Shown here: positions 17,080 to 26,216 of the stretch, in pieces | Layout: every line of letters starts with the position of its first letter | Numbering within the stretch: the first letter of the stretch is position 1 | DNA from: Pseudomonas sp. TMP9 | GTDB lineage: Bacteria > Pseudomonadota > Gammaproteobacteria > Pseudomonadales > Pseudomonadaceae | Length of the DNA stretch: 64,000 nt | Reading direction: 5' to 3' | Assembly (NCBI RefSeq): GCF_037943105.1 | Contig: NZ_CP149803.1 | Location: 1,240,001 to 1,304,000 of the forward strand | The notes under the pieces: generated by a model | The model's database searches: none | The model's input: the letters and a program-made list of their open reading frames with translations, nothing else | Told to the model about the DNA's origin: nothing | Position numbers and translations under genes: made by a program

Positions 17080-18561
17080 ATGACCACCGTCCGTACCCGT
17101 ATCGCACCGTCGCCCACTGGTGATCCGCACGTAGGCACTGCCTATATCGCCTTGTTTAACCTGTGCTTTGCCCGTCAGCACGGTGGCGAATTTATCCTGC
17201 GTATCGAAGATACCGACCAAGTGCGCTCGACCCGCGAGTCGGAACAGCAGATCTACGATGCCCTGCGCTGGCTGGGCATCGAATGGAGCGAAGGCCCGGA
17301 TGTCGGCGGTCCGCACGGCCCTTATCGGCAGAGCGAGCGTGGCCATATTTACCAGAAATACAGCGCTGAGCTGGTCGAGAAGGGCCATGCTTTTCATTGC
17401 TTCTGCAGTGCTGAGCGCTTGGATCAAGTGCGTGCTGAGCAGATGGAGGCTAAGCAAACGCCGCGTTATGACGGCCATTGCATGCACCTGCCTGCCGCCG
17501 ACGTGCAGCAACGTTTAGCCGCCGGTGAGCCGAATGTGGTACGTATGAAAGTGCCGACTGAAGGGGTGTGCGTGGTGCCGGATATGCTGCGTGGTGAGGT
17601 CGAGATCCCGTGGGACCGTATGGACATGCAAGTGCTCATGAAGACCGATGGCCTGCCGACCTACTTTTTGGCCAACGTGGTCGACGACCACTTGATGGGC
17701 ATCACCCACGTGCTGCGTGGCGAAGAATGGCTGCCGTCGGCACCTAAATTGATTCTGTTGTACGAGTACTTCGGCTGGGACAAGCCGCAGCTTTGCTACA
17801 TGCCGCTGCTGCGTAACCCGGACAAGAGCAAGCTGTCCAAGCGCAAGAACCCCACCTCGATCACCTTCTACGAGCGCATGGGCTTCTTGCCGCAAGCGAT
17901 GCTCAACTACCTCGGCCGTATGGGCTGGTCGATGCCGGATGAACGCGAAAAATTCAGCCTTGATGAGATGGTTGAGCACTTCGACATCAACCGGGTGTCC
18001 TTGGGTGGGCCGATCTTCGATCTGGAAAAACTGTCTTGGCTCAACGGTCAGTGGATGCGCGAACTGAGCGTCGAAGAGTTCGCCGCCGGCGCGCAGAAAT
18101 GGGCGTTCAACAGCAATTATTTAATGCAGATTGCCCCGCATGTGCAGGGTAGGGTTGAGACGTTCAGTCAGATTGCGCCGCTGGCCAGCTTCTTTTTCGC
18201 CGGTGGCGTGACGCCGGATGCTGCGCTATTCGCCCATAAAAAACTTTCGTCCGACCAAGTGCGCCAGGTTATGCAGTTGATTCTGTGGAAGCTCGAAGCG
18301 CTGCGCCAGTGGGAAAAAGAGCCGATTACCGGCTGCATCCAAGCGGTGGTCGATCACTTAGAGTTCAAGCTGCGTGACGCCATGCCGCTGATGTTTGCGG
18401 CGATCACTGGGCATGCCAGTTCGGTGTCAGTGCTGGATGCCATGGAAATTATCGGCCCAGACCTGACCCGCTTCCGTCTGCGTCAGGCCATCGAGCTGCT
18501 CGGTGGCGTGTCGAAGAAAGAAAACAAAGAGTGGGAAAAGCTACTGACCCACATCGCTTGA
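17080..18561 (+). CDS. gltX: Glutamyl-tRNA synthetase
   Basis: A 493-residue class I aminoacyl-tRNA synthetase. The HIGH-type signature is HVGT (residues 17-20, in [16 protein letters not shown]), and the KMSKS-type loop is KLSKR (about 251-255). It charges tRNA-Glu with glutamate in the cytoplasm. Two tRNA-Glu genes lie directly downstream. The length is typical of a discriminating or general GluRS of pseudomonads. Confidence 0.98.
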   Translation: MTTVRTRIAPSPTGDPHVGTAYIALFNLCFARQHGGEFILRIEDTDQVRSTRESEQQIYDALRWLGIEWSEGPDVGGPHGPYRQSERGHIYQKYSAELVEKGHAFHCFCSAERLDQVRAEQMEAKQTPRYDGHCMHLPAADVQQRLAAGEPNVVRMKVPTEGVCVVPDMLRGEVEIPWDRMDMQVLMKTDGLPTYFLANVVDDHLMGITHVLRGEEWLPSAPKLILLYEYFGWDKPQLCYMPLLRNPDKSKLSKRKNPTSITFYERMGFLPQAMLNYLGRMGWSMPDEREKFSLDEMVEHFDINRVSLGGPIFDLEKLSWLNGQWMRELSVEEFAAGAQKWAFNSNYLMQIAPHVQGRVETFSQIAPLASFFFAGGVTPDAALFAHKKLSSDQVRQVMQLILWKLEALRQWEKEPITGCIQAVVDHLEFKLRDAMPLMFAAITGHASSVSVLDAMEIIGPDLTRFRLRQAIELLGGVSKKENKEWEKLLTHIA

Positions 18562-18660
18562 GCAATGTCCGTCCGCCGGTCGGGGTTTTCAGTGGTTATC
18601 CGAGTTGGGTAAGTGGTTGTTCTGACAGCATAAAGAATAGGTGTGTGGATTAAAATAATG

Positions 18661-18689
18661 TTGACAGCGTTGGGGCGCACTCTTAACAT
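18661..18689 (+). promoter_or_regulatory. Sigma70 promoter of the Ala-Glu-Ala-Glu tRNA cluster
   Basis: A consensus -35 TTGACA (18661-18666), 17-bp spacer and -10 TAACAT (18684-18689), followed directly by the GC-rich discriminator GCGCCCCG. GC-rich discriminators are typical of stable-RNA promoters under stringent control. The first tRNA begins 18 nt after the -10 box. Confidence 0.8.
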
Positions 18690-18707
18690 GCGCCCCGTCC
18701 TTGTGAT

Positions 18708-18783
<76 letters not shown>

Positions 18784-18847
18784 TCTTTAAAGTCGAAAGG
18801 CTTGCCACAGTCAGCTCTTGCAGCTGATTGCGTTGTAGAAGGGTTAC

Positions 18848-18923
18848 GTCCCCTTCGTCTAGTGGCCTAGGACACCGCCCTTTCACGGCGGTAACAGGGG
18901 TTCGAGTCCCCTAGGGGACGCCA
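18848..18923 (+). tRNA. tRNA-Glu (anticodon TTC), copy 1
   Basis: A 76-nt cloverleaf with acceptor GTCCCCT / AGGGGAC, anticodon loop CTTTCAC in CCGCC / GGCGG, T-loop TTCGAGT and encoded CCA. Same sequence as the copy at 19115. Confidence 0.97.
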
Positions 18924-18974
18924 GTTTCAAAAAGCAGTGCCGGGTGGGGCTGTGAGCCGAGAGGCGATAAATCT

Positions 18975-19050
<76 letters not shown>

Positions 19051-19114
19051 ATTTTGCAGTTGTAACAACTGCCACGGGCCAGCCGACAAGCTGGCCTAGT
19101 TTTTCGAAGGTTTC

Positions 19115-19190
19115 GTCCCCTTCGTCTAGTGGCCTAGGACACCGCCCTTTCACGGCGGTAACAGGGGTTCGAGTCCCCTAGGGGACGCCA
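19115..19190 (+). tRNA. tRNA-Glu (anticodon TTC), copy 2
   Basis: Identical to the tRNA-Glu at 18848-18923, including the encoded CCA. The Ala-Glu spacer is 64 nt in both pairs. Confidence 0.97.
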
Positions 19191-19215
19191 TTTTTGCCCG
19201 CTCTGCGGGACTTTG

Positions 19216-19252
19216 AAGGGTCATTCTTAACTGAATGGCCCTTTTGTTTTTT
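19216..19252 (+). terminator. Intrinsic terminator of the tRNA cluster
   Basis: AAGGGTCATTC / GAATGGCCCTT with a 6-nt loop, followed by TTGTTTTTT. It lies 26 bp past the last tRNA. Confidence 0.9.
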
Positions 19253-19331
19253 CAGACCGCTGAAATTCATCACGCCGCTGCTTGCTGATTGGCACGCTGC
19301 GCGCTCAGCTCGGGTTCTTCAAACCACTGAT

Positions 19332-21245
19332 TCAGCTGTTGCCTGAGACGAAGGCTTGATAGTCAATCACTTGGTTACGGCCAGCCGCTTTGGCTCGGTA
19401 CAGCGCCTGGTCGGCATGGCGTAGCAGCTGTTCACGGCTGGTGTCGGCATCTGGCACCAGCGCATACACACCAATACTGAGGCTTAGGTTGATGCTCAAC
19501 CCTTGGTGTTCGCAGGGATGCGTGGCGATGTCATTGCGCAATTTCTCGGCCAAGTACATCGCCCCCGGCAGGTCGGTGTCGCAAAGTACGACCACAAACT
19601 CTTCGCCGCCGAACCTCACCAGTAGGTCGTTGACTCGCATACGCTGCGACATGCGCTGCGCGGCGTGCTGCAGGCAGGCATCACCAATCAGGTGCCCATG
19701 CTGATCGTTGACCTGTTTGAAGTGGTCCAAGTCCATCATCAACATGGCAATCGGCTGTCGGCTGCGTTTAGCCTGGGCTAGCAGGCGTTCCAGTTCTTGA
19801 TTAAGGACCTGGCGATTGAACAGCCCAGTCAGGTTGTCGTGACGGCTGAGTTCGGCCAGTTGTTGATTAGCGGTTGAGAGCTCCCTCATGGCCTGCTCCA
19901 GCGAGGCTGTGCGCTCTTGCACACTGGCTTCGAGCCCATCATTTATCTGGCGCTGCAAGTCCAGGCTCTTAGCCTGCTCCAGGCGGACTTGATGCTCTTT
20001 GGCAAAGAGCTGCACCTGAGCCAATTGATAGTCGCTTTGCGCATGGCGGATGCGGACGCCGAGGGCGATTGAGAAGATCACCAATTCTATTAACATGCCG
20101 ATCTGCTGGGCATGCAGGGTGAGTAAAGAATTAGCGATTAAACCAACGCCGCTGAGCACGCTGAATAAACTGGCAACGATTAAGGCTGACCAGCCGAGGG
20201 CGAACAACCGGGCTGACTGAAAACCGTCGCGCCAGCGCAGTGAGGTGGCGATAACACCAAAAATTGCGCAAGCACCCAACAAAATAAAGCTGCCAATCAG
20301 CGCCATGGTGTAGGGCGCACTAAGCGCCATGCCCATTACCAGCAGGCTACTGGCGATCAGGCTGCGGCTGATCCAGGTATAGATAGGGTGTTGGTGCTTA
20401 AAATCCAGAATGCTGTAGGTGAAAAGAATGCCGAACAGGGTTGCCAACGCTGAACTGAAGGGGAAGCTCATTTGATGCCACGCCAGCAAGTTCGGCCATA
20501 ACCACTGCAGGGCAAAGCCTAACTGAATGAATTGGTAGAAGCTGAAGCTGGCGACAAACAGGCTGTACCACAGGTAATTGCGGTCACGGGTGATGATGAA
20601 AATCGACAGGTTATAAATCATCATCGCCAGCAGAGCGCCGAAGAACAGCCCTTGCAGCAGCAACATAAATTGTTCGTGATGGTTAAACGCTTCTGCGCTC
20701 ATCAGGCTGGCGCTGAGGTTAGCCGAGCCGTCAGTTTGCATGCGCACGATCAGCTCGCGCTCTTCGCCGGCAGCCAGGCTAAAAGGCAGCACCAGTTGGC
20801 GGTGATCAACCCAGCGTTGCTCAAATGGGCGTTGATCGCCGGCTTGGTAAACACGGTCACCGTCTAGGCCATAGGCATCCAATTTATCCAGCAGCGGATT
20901 GCCGATCAGCAACACCCAGTTGATCGGCTCGTCAGCAGGGTTGTGCACGGTAACGCGCAGCCAATAAGCCTGTTTGCTATAGCCGAAGCTGGCGTCGCGG
21001 CGTGCCACTGGCTGCCAGGCTGAGTCTGCGAGCTGGCGAACGCTGTGAATATCCGCTAGGCCATCGGGGTCCGGCCAATAGTGCATGGCTGGGCCGGGCA
21101 GCAAGCGCGTGTCGCTGGCCAGCAGAGACAGGCTGGTTGCTTGTGCCATTACTGGCAATAACAGCAGTAACAAGATGCGTAGCAGTGCAGTCAAAACGAG
21201 TTTCTCATGACGAGGGTGTTGGCCTGTGCGGCAAGGGTGCATCAT
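19332..21245 (-). CDS. 7TM sensor diguanylate cyclase (7TMR-DISM + GGDEF)
   Basis: A 637-residue protein from the ATG at 21245 (an in-frame ATG at 21263 has a poorer upstream site). Order: signal peptide, a periplasmic 7TMR-DISMED2 beta domain (about 25-160), seven membrane helices (about 180-380), a coiled-coil linker, and a GGDEF domain (about 460-637). The active site is RFGGEEF (GGEEF at about 546-550) and an RxxD inhibitory site, RVND, sits five residues before it. It should make c-di-GMP in response to a periplasmic ligand and be subject to product inhibition. It is divergent from pgl. Confidence 0.93.
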   Translation of the reverse strand: MMHPCRTGQHPRHEKLVLTALLRILLLLLLPVMAQATSLSLLASDTRLLPGPAMHYWPDPDGLADIHSVRQLADSAWQPVARRDASFGYSKQAYWLRVTVHNPADEPINWVLLIGNPLLDKLDAYGLDGDRVYQAGDQRPFEQRWVDHRQLVLPFSLAAGEERELIVRMQTDGSANLSASLMSAEAFNHHEQFMLLLQGLFFGALLAMMIYNLSIFIITRDRNYLWYSLFVASFSFYQFIQLGFALQWLWPNLLAWHQMSFPFSSALATLFGILFTYSILDFKHQHPIYTWISRSLIASSLLVMGMALSAPYTMALIGSFILLGACAIFGVIATSLRWRDGFQSARLFALGWSALIVASLFSVLSGVGLIANSLLTLHAQQIGMLIELVIFSIALGVRIRHAQSDYQLAQVQLFAKEHQVRLEQAKSLDLQRQINDGLEASVQERTASLEQAMRELSTANQQLAELSRHDNLTGLFNRQVLNQELERLLAQAKRSRQPIAMLMMDLDHFKQVNDQHGHLIGDACLQHAAQRMSQRMRVNDLLVRFGGEEFVVVLCDTDLPGAMYLAEKLRNDIATHPCEHQGLSINLSLSIGVYALVPDADTSREQLLRHADQALYRAKAAGRNQVIDYQAFVSGNS

Positions 21246-21286
21246 TGCGCAGCCCTGTGACATACAAAAGCTAAGGCGGGTGGCTT

Positions 21287-21967
21287 ATGAGCGAAACTTT
21301 ATTGCACTGCTATAACCAGCGTGAATCTTGTTTACAGACGTTGGCCGCTGATCTTGTGGCACAACTGCAAGGCACTTTGGCACAGCAGCCCCGCGCCAGT
21401 CTGGTGCTGCCTGGTGGCAACAGCCCGCAGGCGTTGCTGCCCTTACTGGCGCAGCAACTGGATACGCGACGTATCGACCTAAGCCCCAGCGATGAGCGTT
21501 GGGTGCCGACGCAGGCTGCTGAGAGCAATTGGTGGTTGCTCAGCCAAGGCTTGCCGCACGCCAACTGCCCAGACCCACGCCAAGGCACAAGCCGTGAGCA
21601 AGCCGCGGTGGCTTGGGCTGAGCGATTAAAGCGATGGCCAGCTTTTAGCGCGGTGTTGTTAGGGATGGGGGAAGACGGTCATATCGCCTCGCTGTTCCCT
21701 GGTATGCCGGGCCTTGCCGTGGCGCTCAACCCCGGCGCTGAGCCTGCGACTTTATCCGCGCAAGCCCCGCACGCGCCTTATGAGCGGCTGTCGCTGAACC
21801 TGAGCATGTTGCAACGCGGGCAGTGGTTAGGCTTGCTGGCATTCGGTGAACGCAAGCGTGAGTTGATTGATGCGGTGCTGGCTGATGAGCCTTCGGCGCG
21901 TGAGTTGCCTGTGTATGCATGGCTGCGGCGCAGCCCGTTGCCGGTTCATATTTATTGGGCTCCCTGA
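21287..21967 (+). CDS. pgl: 6-phosphogluconolactonase
   Basis: A 226-residue protein of the glucosamine-6-phosphate isomerase/6-phosphogluconolactonase fold. LVLPGGNSPQALLPLL holds the phosphate-binding loop, DERWVP is the conserved second motif, and LLGMGEDGHIASLFPG contains the catalytic-site residues. It hydrolyses 6-phosphogluconolactone to 6-phosphogluconate, feeding edd directly downstream. zwf, often its neighbour in Pseudomonas, is not in the window. Confidence 0.95.
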   Translation: MSETLLHCYNQRESCLQTLAADLVAQLQGTLAQQPRASLVLPGGNSPQALLPLLAQQLDTRRIDLSPSDERWVPTQAAESNWWLLSQGLPHANCPDPRQGTSREQAAVAWAERLKRWPAFSAVLLGMGEDGHIASLFPGMPGLAVALNPGAEPATLSAQAPHAPYERLSLNLSMLQRGQWLGLLAFGERKRELIDAVLADEPSARELPVYAWLRRSPLPVHIYWAP

Positions 21968-22065
21968 GCGCGGTTTGGTGCCATTGCTTGTTGGCACTGC
22001 GGCGGTACGGCCAGTGTTAAGCCGTTACACTGCACACCTTAACTCGCCGATCAAAGGGAGCTGTC

Positions 22066-23877
22066 ATGTTGCATCCGGTTGTTGAGCAGGTCACCGCCGC
22101 CCTTGAACAACGCTCGGCCAGGCGCCGCGAGCGTTACGTGCAGCGCCTAGCCATTGCGGCAGAACGCGATCCGCATAAGGCCATGGGTTGTTCTAATCTG
22201 GCCCATGCCATGGCTGCGCAGCCTGAAGATGCCACATTAATCATGAAGCAAGGCGGCTCGCCGCACGTTGCGATCATTTCCAGCTATAACGACCTGCTCT
22301 CGGCCCATGCGCCGCTGCGTGATTACCCTGAACGGCTTAAAGCGGCGCTGGCTAAAGCCGGTGCAACCTCGCAGTTTGCCGCCGGAGTACCGGCCATGTG
22401 CGATGGCATCACCCAAGGTGAAGGCGGTATGCAGTTGTCGTTGTTTTCGCGCGACTTGATTGCTCAAGCCACCGCTATCGGCCTGACCCATGGCATCTTC
22501 GACGGCGCGCTGTACCTGGGAGTGTGCGACAAAATCGTCCCGGGCCTGTTGATCGGCGCTCTGCATTTCGGCCATTTACCGGCGGTGTTCGTCCCCGCCG
22601 GGCCCATGCAGTCCGGCTTGCCAAACAAGGAAAAAGCTGTCATTCGCCAGCGCTTTGCCCGCGGCGAGGCCAGCCGTGACGAGCTGCTGGCGGCAGAGCA
22701 GGCGGCATACCACCAGGCGGGCACCTGTACTTTTTATGGCACGGCCAATACCAATCAGCTGCTGATGGAAGTGATGGGCCTGCATGTGCCTGGCAGTGCC
22801 TTTATCAACCCGTATACGCCGCTGCGTGATGCGTTGACGGACGAAGCTGCGCGCTTAGTGGCCCACAACAGCCGCCAAGGTGAGCGCTACTTGCCGGTCG
22901 GCCAGCAGATTAATGCGCGGGCGCTGGTTAACGCCGTGGTGGCGTTGCTCGCCAGCGGCGGCTCGACCAATCACACCCTGCACCTGCCGGCGATCGCGCG
23001 GGCAGCGGGTTATGAGCTGAGTTGGGATGACTTTGCTGCGCTGTCTAAGGTTGTGCCTCTGCTGGCGCGGGTGTATCCCAATGGTGCGGCAGACGTGAAT
23101 CAGTTTCAGGCCGCCGGCGGGCCAGCTTGGTTGTTGCGTGAACTGCTCGGCGCCGGCTTGCTGCATAACGATGTGGCCACCGCCGCCGGCCATGGGTTGC
23201 GTGCCTATACCCGCGAACCTTGGTTGCAGCACGAGCGCTTAGCTTGGCGTGACTTGCCCGCGCTGAGCCCAGCCTTAGATATTGTCCGGCCCGCCGCCGA
23301 GCCGTTTGCCGAAGAGGGCGGGCTGGTGCTGCTCAGCGGCAACGTAGGCCGCGCCATCCTAAAAACTTCAGCGGTGGACCCAGCGTTTTGGCAGATCCGT
23401 GCTCAGGCGCGCGTGTTCGATTCAGAAGCAGCGGTGCAGGCGGCTTACCGTGCAGGCGAGCTGCAAGGTGACTTGGTGCTGGTGGTGCGCTTCCAAGGCC
23501 CACAAGCCAATGGCATGCCGGAGCTGCACAAGCTGATGCCTTTGTTGGCCAATTTGCAGCAAGCCGGCCAACGTGTTGCGCTGGTGACCGACGGGCGCAT
23601 GTCCGGGGCCTCTGGGCAGGTTTCCACGGCCTTGCATGTGACCCCGGAAGCTGCCGCGGGCGGTGCTTTAGCACGGCTCCAGGATGGCGACTGGCTGCTG
23701 CTGGATGCGCAGCATGGTCTGTTGCAGGTGGAACTGACTGAGCAACAACTCGCCGCGCGGCCATTAGCCTCTGCCAGTGCCGAGCTGGAATTGGGTTATG
23801 GTCTAGAAATGTTCGCCGCCCAGCGCCGTCTCGTGAGCTCGGCCGAGCAGGGCGCCAGCAGTTTGTTTGAAGATTGA
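22066..23877 (+). CDS. edd: Phosphogluconate dehydratase (Entner-Doudoroff)
   Basis: A 603-residue IlvD/Edd family dehydratase. It has the iron-sulfur cysteines in the GVPAMCDGITQGEGGM region and in GVCDKIVPG, and GTCTFYGTANTNQ with a third Cys. Late motifs are LLSGNVGRAILKTSAV and ALVTDGRMSGASGQV. It converts 6-phosphogluconate to 2-keto-3-deoxy-6-phosphogluconate. A GGGAG ribosome binding site precedes the ATG. The eda gene starts 29 bp after its stop. Confidence 0.97.
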   Translation: MLHPVVEQVTAALEQRSARRRERYVQRLAIAAERDPHKAMGCSNLAHAMAAQPEDATLIMKQGGSPHVAIISSYNDLLSAHAPLRDYPERLKAALAKAGATSQFAAGVPAMCDGITQGEGGMQLSLFSRDLIAQATAIGLTHGIFDGALYLGVCDKIVPGLLIGALHFGHLPAVFVPAGPMQSGLPNKEKAVIRQRFARGEASRDELLAAEQAAYHQAGTCTFYGTANTNQLLMEVMGLHVPGSAFINPYTPLRDALTDEAARLVAHNSRQGERYLPVGQQINARALVNAVVALLASGGSTNHTLHLPAIARAAGYELSWDDFAALSKVVPLLARVYPNGAADVNQFQAAGGPAWLLRELLGAGLLHNDVATAAGHGLRAYTREPWLQHERLAWRDLPALSPALDIVRPAAEPFAEEGGLVLLSGNVGRAILKTSAVDPAFWQIRAQARVFDSEAAVQAAYRAGELQGDLVLVVRFQGPQANGMPELHKLMPLLANLQQAGQRVALVTDGRMSGASGQVSTALHVTPEAAAGGALARLQDGDWLLLDAQHGLLQVELTEQQLAARPLASASAELELGYGLEMFAAQRRLVSSAEQGASSLFED

Positions 23878-23906
23878 ACGTGAATTTTGACAGCGGGGAG
23901 CAAAGC

Positions 23907-24557
23907 ATGAGCCTGACCATGGACGCGGTGCTGCAACAGGCCCGCCCGGTATTGCCGGTGCTGGTGATCGAAGACGTCAGCTTGGCGGTGGACCTAGCCC
24001 GTGCGTTGCACGCCGGTGGCATTCGTGTGCTGGAAGTGACTCTGCGCACCCCAGGTGCCTTGGATGCACTGGCCGCGATGCGCAAAGCGTTGCCGGACTT
24101 GTTGATCGGCGCAGGCACCGTGATCCATGCCGAGCAGTTTAAAGAAGCCCGCGAGGCTGGCGCGCAGTTCGCGGTCAGCCCCGGCTGCACTGCGCGCCTA
24201 GCGGCAGCGGCTGACGATTGCGGTCTGCCTTATTTGCCTGGCGTGATGACGCCGTCCGAAGTGCTGCTGGCATTGGAATATGGTTACCGCTCGTTAAAGT
24301 TATTCCCAGCCGATGGCGCGACCAGCATCAAGATGCTGAAAAGCTTTAAGGGACCGTTCACCGGGATTCGTTTTTGCCCTACGGGCGGCGTCACCCCGGA
24401 TAATTTGCTGGGCTTTCTGCGTTTACCCAATGTCGCCTGTGTCGGCGGCACTTGGATCGCCCCGAGCAACTTGGTGCGCGCGCGCGCATGGGACCAAATC
24501 ACCCAATTAGCCGCCGAAGCTCGGGCACTGGCGGGCAGCGTGGAGCAAAACGTATGA
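23907..24557 (+). CDS. eda: KDPG aldolase (Entner-Doudoroff)
   Basis: A 216-residue class I aldolase. The start is set at the ATG at 23907 because GGGGAG lies 7 nt before it and the protein then begins MSLTMDAVLQQ; an earlier ATG at 23874 overlaps edd and would add 11 residues. Catalytic residues are Glu43 in LEVTLRT and the Schiff-base Lys131 in SLKLFPADG. It splits KDPG into pyruvate and glyceraldehyde-3-phosphate. The stop overlaps the next gene as ATGA. Confidence 0.96.
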   Translation: MSLTMDAVLQQARPVLPVLVIEDVSLAVDLARALHAGGIRVLEVTLRTPGALDALAAMRKALPDLLIGAGTVIHAEQFKEAREAGAQFAVSPGCTARLAAAADDCGLPYLPGVMTPSEVLLALEYGYRSLKLFPADGATSIKMLKSFKGPFTGIRFCPTGGVTPDNLLGFLRLPNVACVGGTWIAPSNLVRARAWDQITQLAAEARALAGSVEQNV

Positions 24558-25003
24558 CGTGGGATCGCAGCAACCCTTTCGTCATCGATATTGAGGTAAC
24601 GGCCGATGATATCGACGGCCTCGGCCATGCCAATAACGCGGTGTATGTGAGCTGGCTGGAGCGTTGCGCTTGGCGGCATTCGCAGTTTCTTGGTCTGGAT
24701 TTGTCTGAATACCGGCGTCTGGACCGGGCCATGGCCGTGCTGCGTCACGAAATTGATTACCTGGCCAGCGCCTATGAAGACCAGCAGTTGCAGATGGCTA
24801 CCTGGATTGTTGAATCCGATCAGCGCTTAAAGATGGACCGCTGTTTCCAGCTGATTCGCCCCGAAGATGGCATCACCTTGCTGCGGGCGAAAACCACATT
24901 TGTTTGCATCGAGCTGTCCAGCGGCAAACCCAAGCGCATGCCCGTCGAATTTGTTGAAGGGTATGGTGCTGCCTTGCAGCCGGCTTTTCCCATGGAGCTT
25001 TGA
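24554..25003 (+). CDS. Acyl-CoA thioesterase, 4-hydroxybenzoyl-CoA thioesterase family
   Basis: A 149-residue hot-dog fold protein. The N-terminal half carries the family signature DIDGLGHANNAVYVSWLER, in which the first Asp is the catalytic residue in the 4-hydroxybenzoyl-CoA thioesterase (YbgC-like) family. The acyl-CoA substrate is unknown. The ATG at 24554 overlaps the eda stop, so it is translated with the Entner-Doudoroff genes; a terminator follows. Why a thioesterase is coupled to eda is not clear. Confidence 0.9.
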   Translation: MTWDRSNPFVIDIEVTADDIDGLGHANNAVYVSWLERCAWRHSQFLGLDLSEYRRLDRAMAVLRHEIDYLASAYEDQQLQMATWIVESDQRLKMDRCFQLIRPEDGITLLRAKTTFVCIELSSGKPKRMPVEFVEGYGAALQPAFPMEL

Positions 25004-25046
25004 CGCGCCATTGAGTTTAAAGCTGAATAAAGCCTGAGTGCTGATG

Positions 25047-25078
25047 CGCCGCGCAGCGTAAGCTGCGCGGCGTTTTTT
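25047..25078 (+). terminator. Intrinsic terminator of pgl-edd-eda-thioesterase
   Basis: CGCCGCGCAGC / GCTGCGCGGCG, an 11-bp GC stem with a 4-nt loop followed by TTTTTT. Confidence 0.95.
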
Positions 25079-25166
25079 ATGCCCACTACCGATGGTTACT
25101 TATCCTTCGGCACCGTTTTTGAGCTTTTTAAAACAGTGCCTGCGAGATTTTTTGAGAGCTGAGCTT

Positions 25167-26147
25167 ATGCAAATCGCCCTGGCCCCGATGGAGGGGTTGG
25201 TCGACGAAATCCTTCGCGATGTGCTGACGCAAGTCGGCGGCATCGACTGGTGCGTGACCGAATTTATTCGGGTCACCGAACGGGTATTGCCAGCCAGCAC
25301 CTATGAAAAGCTCGCACCCGAGCTGTTCAGTGGCGCGCAAACGGCTGCGGGTACGCCGCTGCGCGTGCAGTTTCTGGGTTCAGATCCAAGTTGTTTGGCG
25401 GACAACGCCGCCTTTGCTTGCACCCTCGGAGCGCCGGTGATTGACCTCAATTTTGGCTGCCCGGCTAAAACGGTAAATAAATCCCGTGGCGGTGCAGTGC
25501 TGCTTAAAGAGCCTGAGCTGCTGCATGCCATTGTGCGCGAAGTGCGGCGTGCGGTGCCGGCGGCCATTGCGGTAACCGCGAAGATGCGCTTGGGTTTTGA
25601 CCACAAAGACGCGGCCATGGAGTGCGCTCAAGCGTTGGCTGATGGCGGCGCCGCCCAGATCGTGGTGCACGCGCGGACCAAGGTTGAAGGCTATAAACCG
25701 CCGGCGCACTGGGAATGGGTGGCGCGGGTGCAGGAAGCCGTCAAGGTGCCGGTGTTCGCCAATGGCGAGGTTTGGAACTTGGATGACTGGCAGCGCTGCC
25801 GCGAGGTCAGCGGCGTTGAGAACATCATGCTCGGCCGCGGTTTGGTGGCGCGGCCAGACTTGGCTCGGCAGATCGCTGCCGCACGAGCAGGGCAGGCGGT
25901 GGTCGCCATGGACTGGGCCGAACTGCAGCCGCTGTTGGCGGATTTTTGGTTGCAAGCGCGGCGCAAAATTTCCCCGCGTTACGCCCCCGGACGCCTCAAG
26001 CAATGGCTGGCCATGTTGACCCTAAGTTACCCCGAGGCCACCGAGCTGTTCAACCTGTTGCGCCGTGAGAGCGACTGCCTGCGTATTGATGCCCTACTCG
26101 GTGTCGAGTTGCCGCAGACAGCCCGCCACCAGCCTGCACTTGGCTAA
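25167..26147 (+). CDS. dusC: tRNA-dihydrouridine(16) synthase
   Basis: A 326-residue flavoenzyme of the Dus family, DusC type. It starts at the ATG at 25167 ([20 protein letters not shown]); in-frame codons upstream extend into a poorly conserved leader. Motifs: LAPMEG at the FMN site, [20 protein letters not shown] with the catalytic Cys, [18 protein letters not shown], and FANGEVWN / [12 protein letters not shown] in the FMN-phosphate region. It reduces U16 in tRNAs. The gene stands alone between terminators. Confidence 0.94.
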   Translation: MQIALAPMEGLVDEILRDVLTQVGGIDWCVTEFIRVTERVLPASTYEKLAPELFSGAQTAAGTPLRVQFLGSDPSCLADNAAFACTLGAPVIDLNFGCPAKTVNKSRGGAVLLKEPELLHAIVREVRRAVPAAIAVTAKMRLGFDHKDAAMECAQALADGGAAQIVVHARTKVEGYKPPAHWEWVARVQEAVKVPVFANGEVWNLDDWQRCREVSGVENIMLGRGLVARPDLARQIAAARAGQAVVAMDWAELQPLLADFWLQARRKISPRYAPGRLKQWLAMLTLSYPEATELFNLLRRESDCLRIDALLGVELPQTARHQPALG

Positions 26148-26189
26148 GCAGCCTTGTTATTTCAATCACAGTGGCTGGCTGAGTGACAC

Positions 26190-26213
26190 AAGGCACCTAA
26201 TCAGGTGCCTTTA
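26190..26213. terminator. Hairpin between convergent dusC and PAS-GGDEF-EAL gene
   Basis: AAGGCACCT / AGGTGCCTT with a 4-nt loop, a 9-bp stem with short A and T flanks. It lies between the two convergent stops. Confidence 0.65.
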
Positions 26214-26216
26214 GCC

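Noticed and set aside
18572..18660. A gene between gltX and the tRNAs
   Set aside because: Frames are short on both strands and the region is explained by the gltX end and tRNA promoter.
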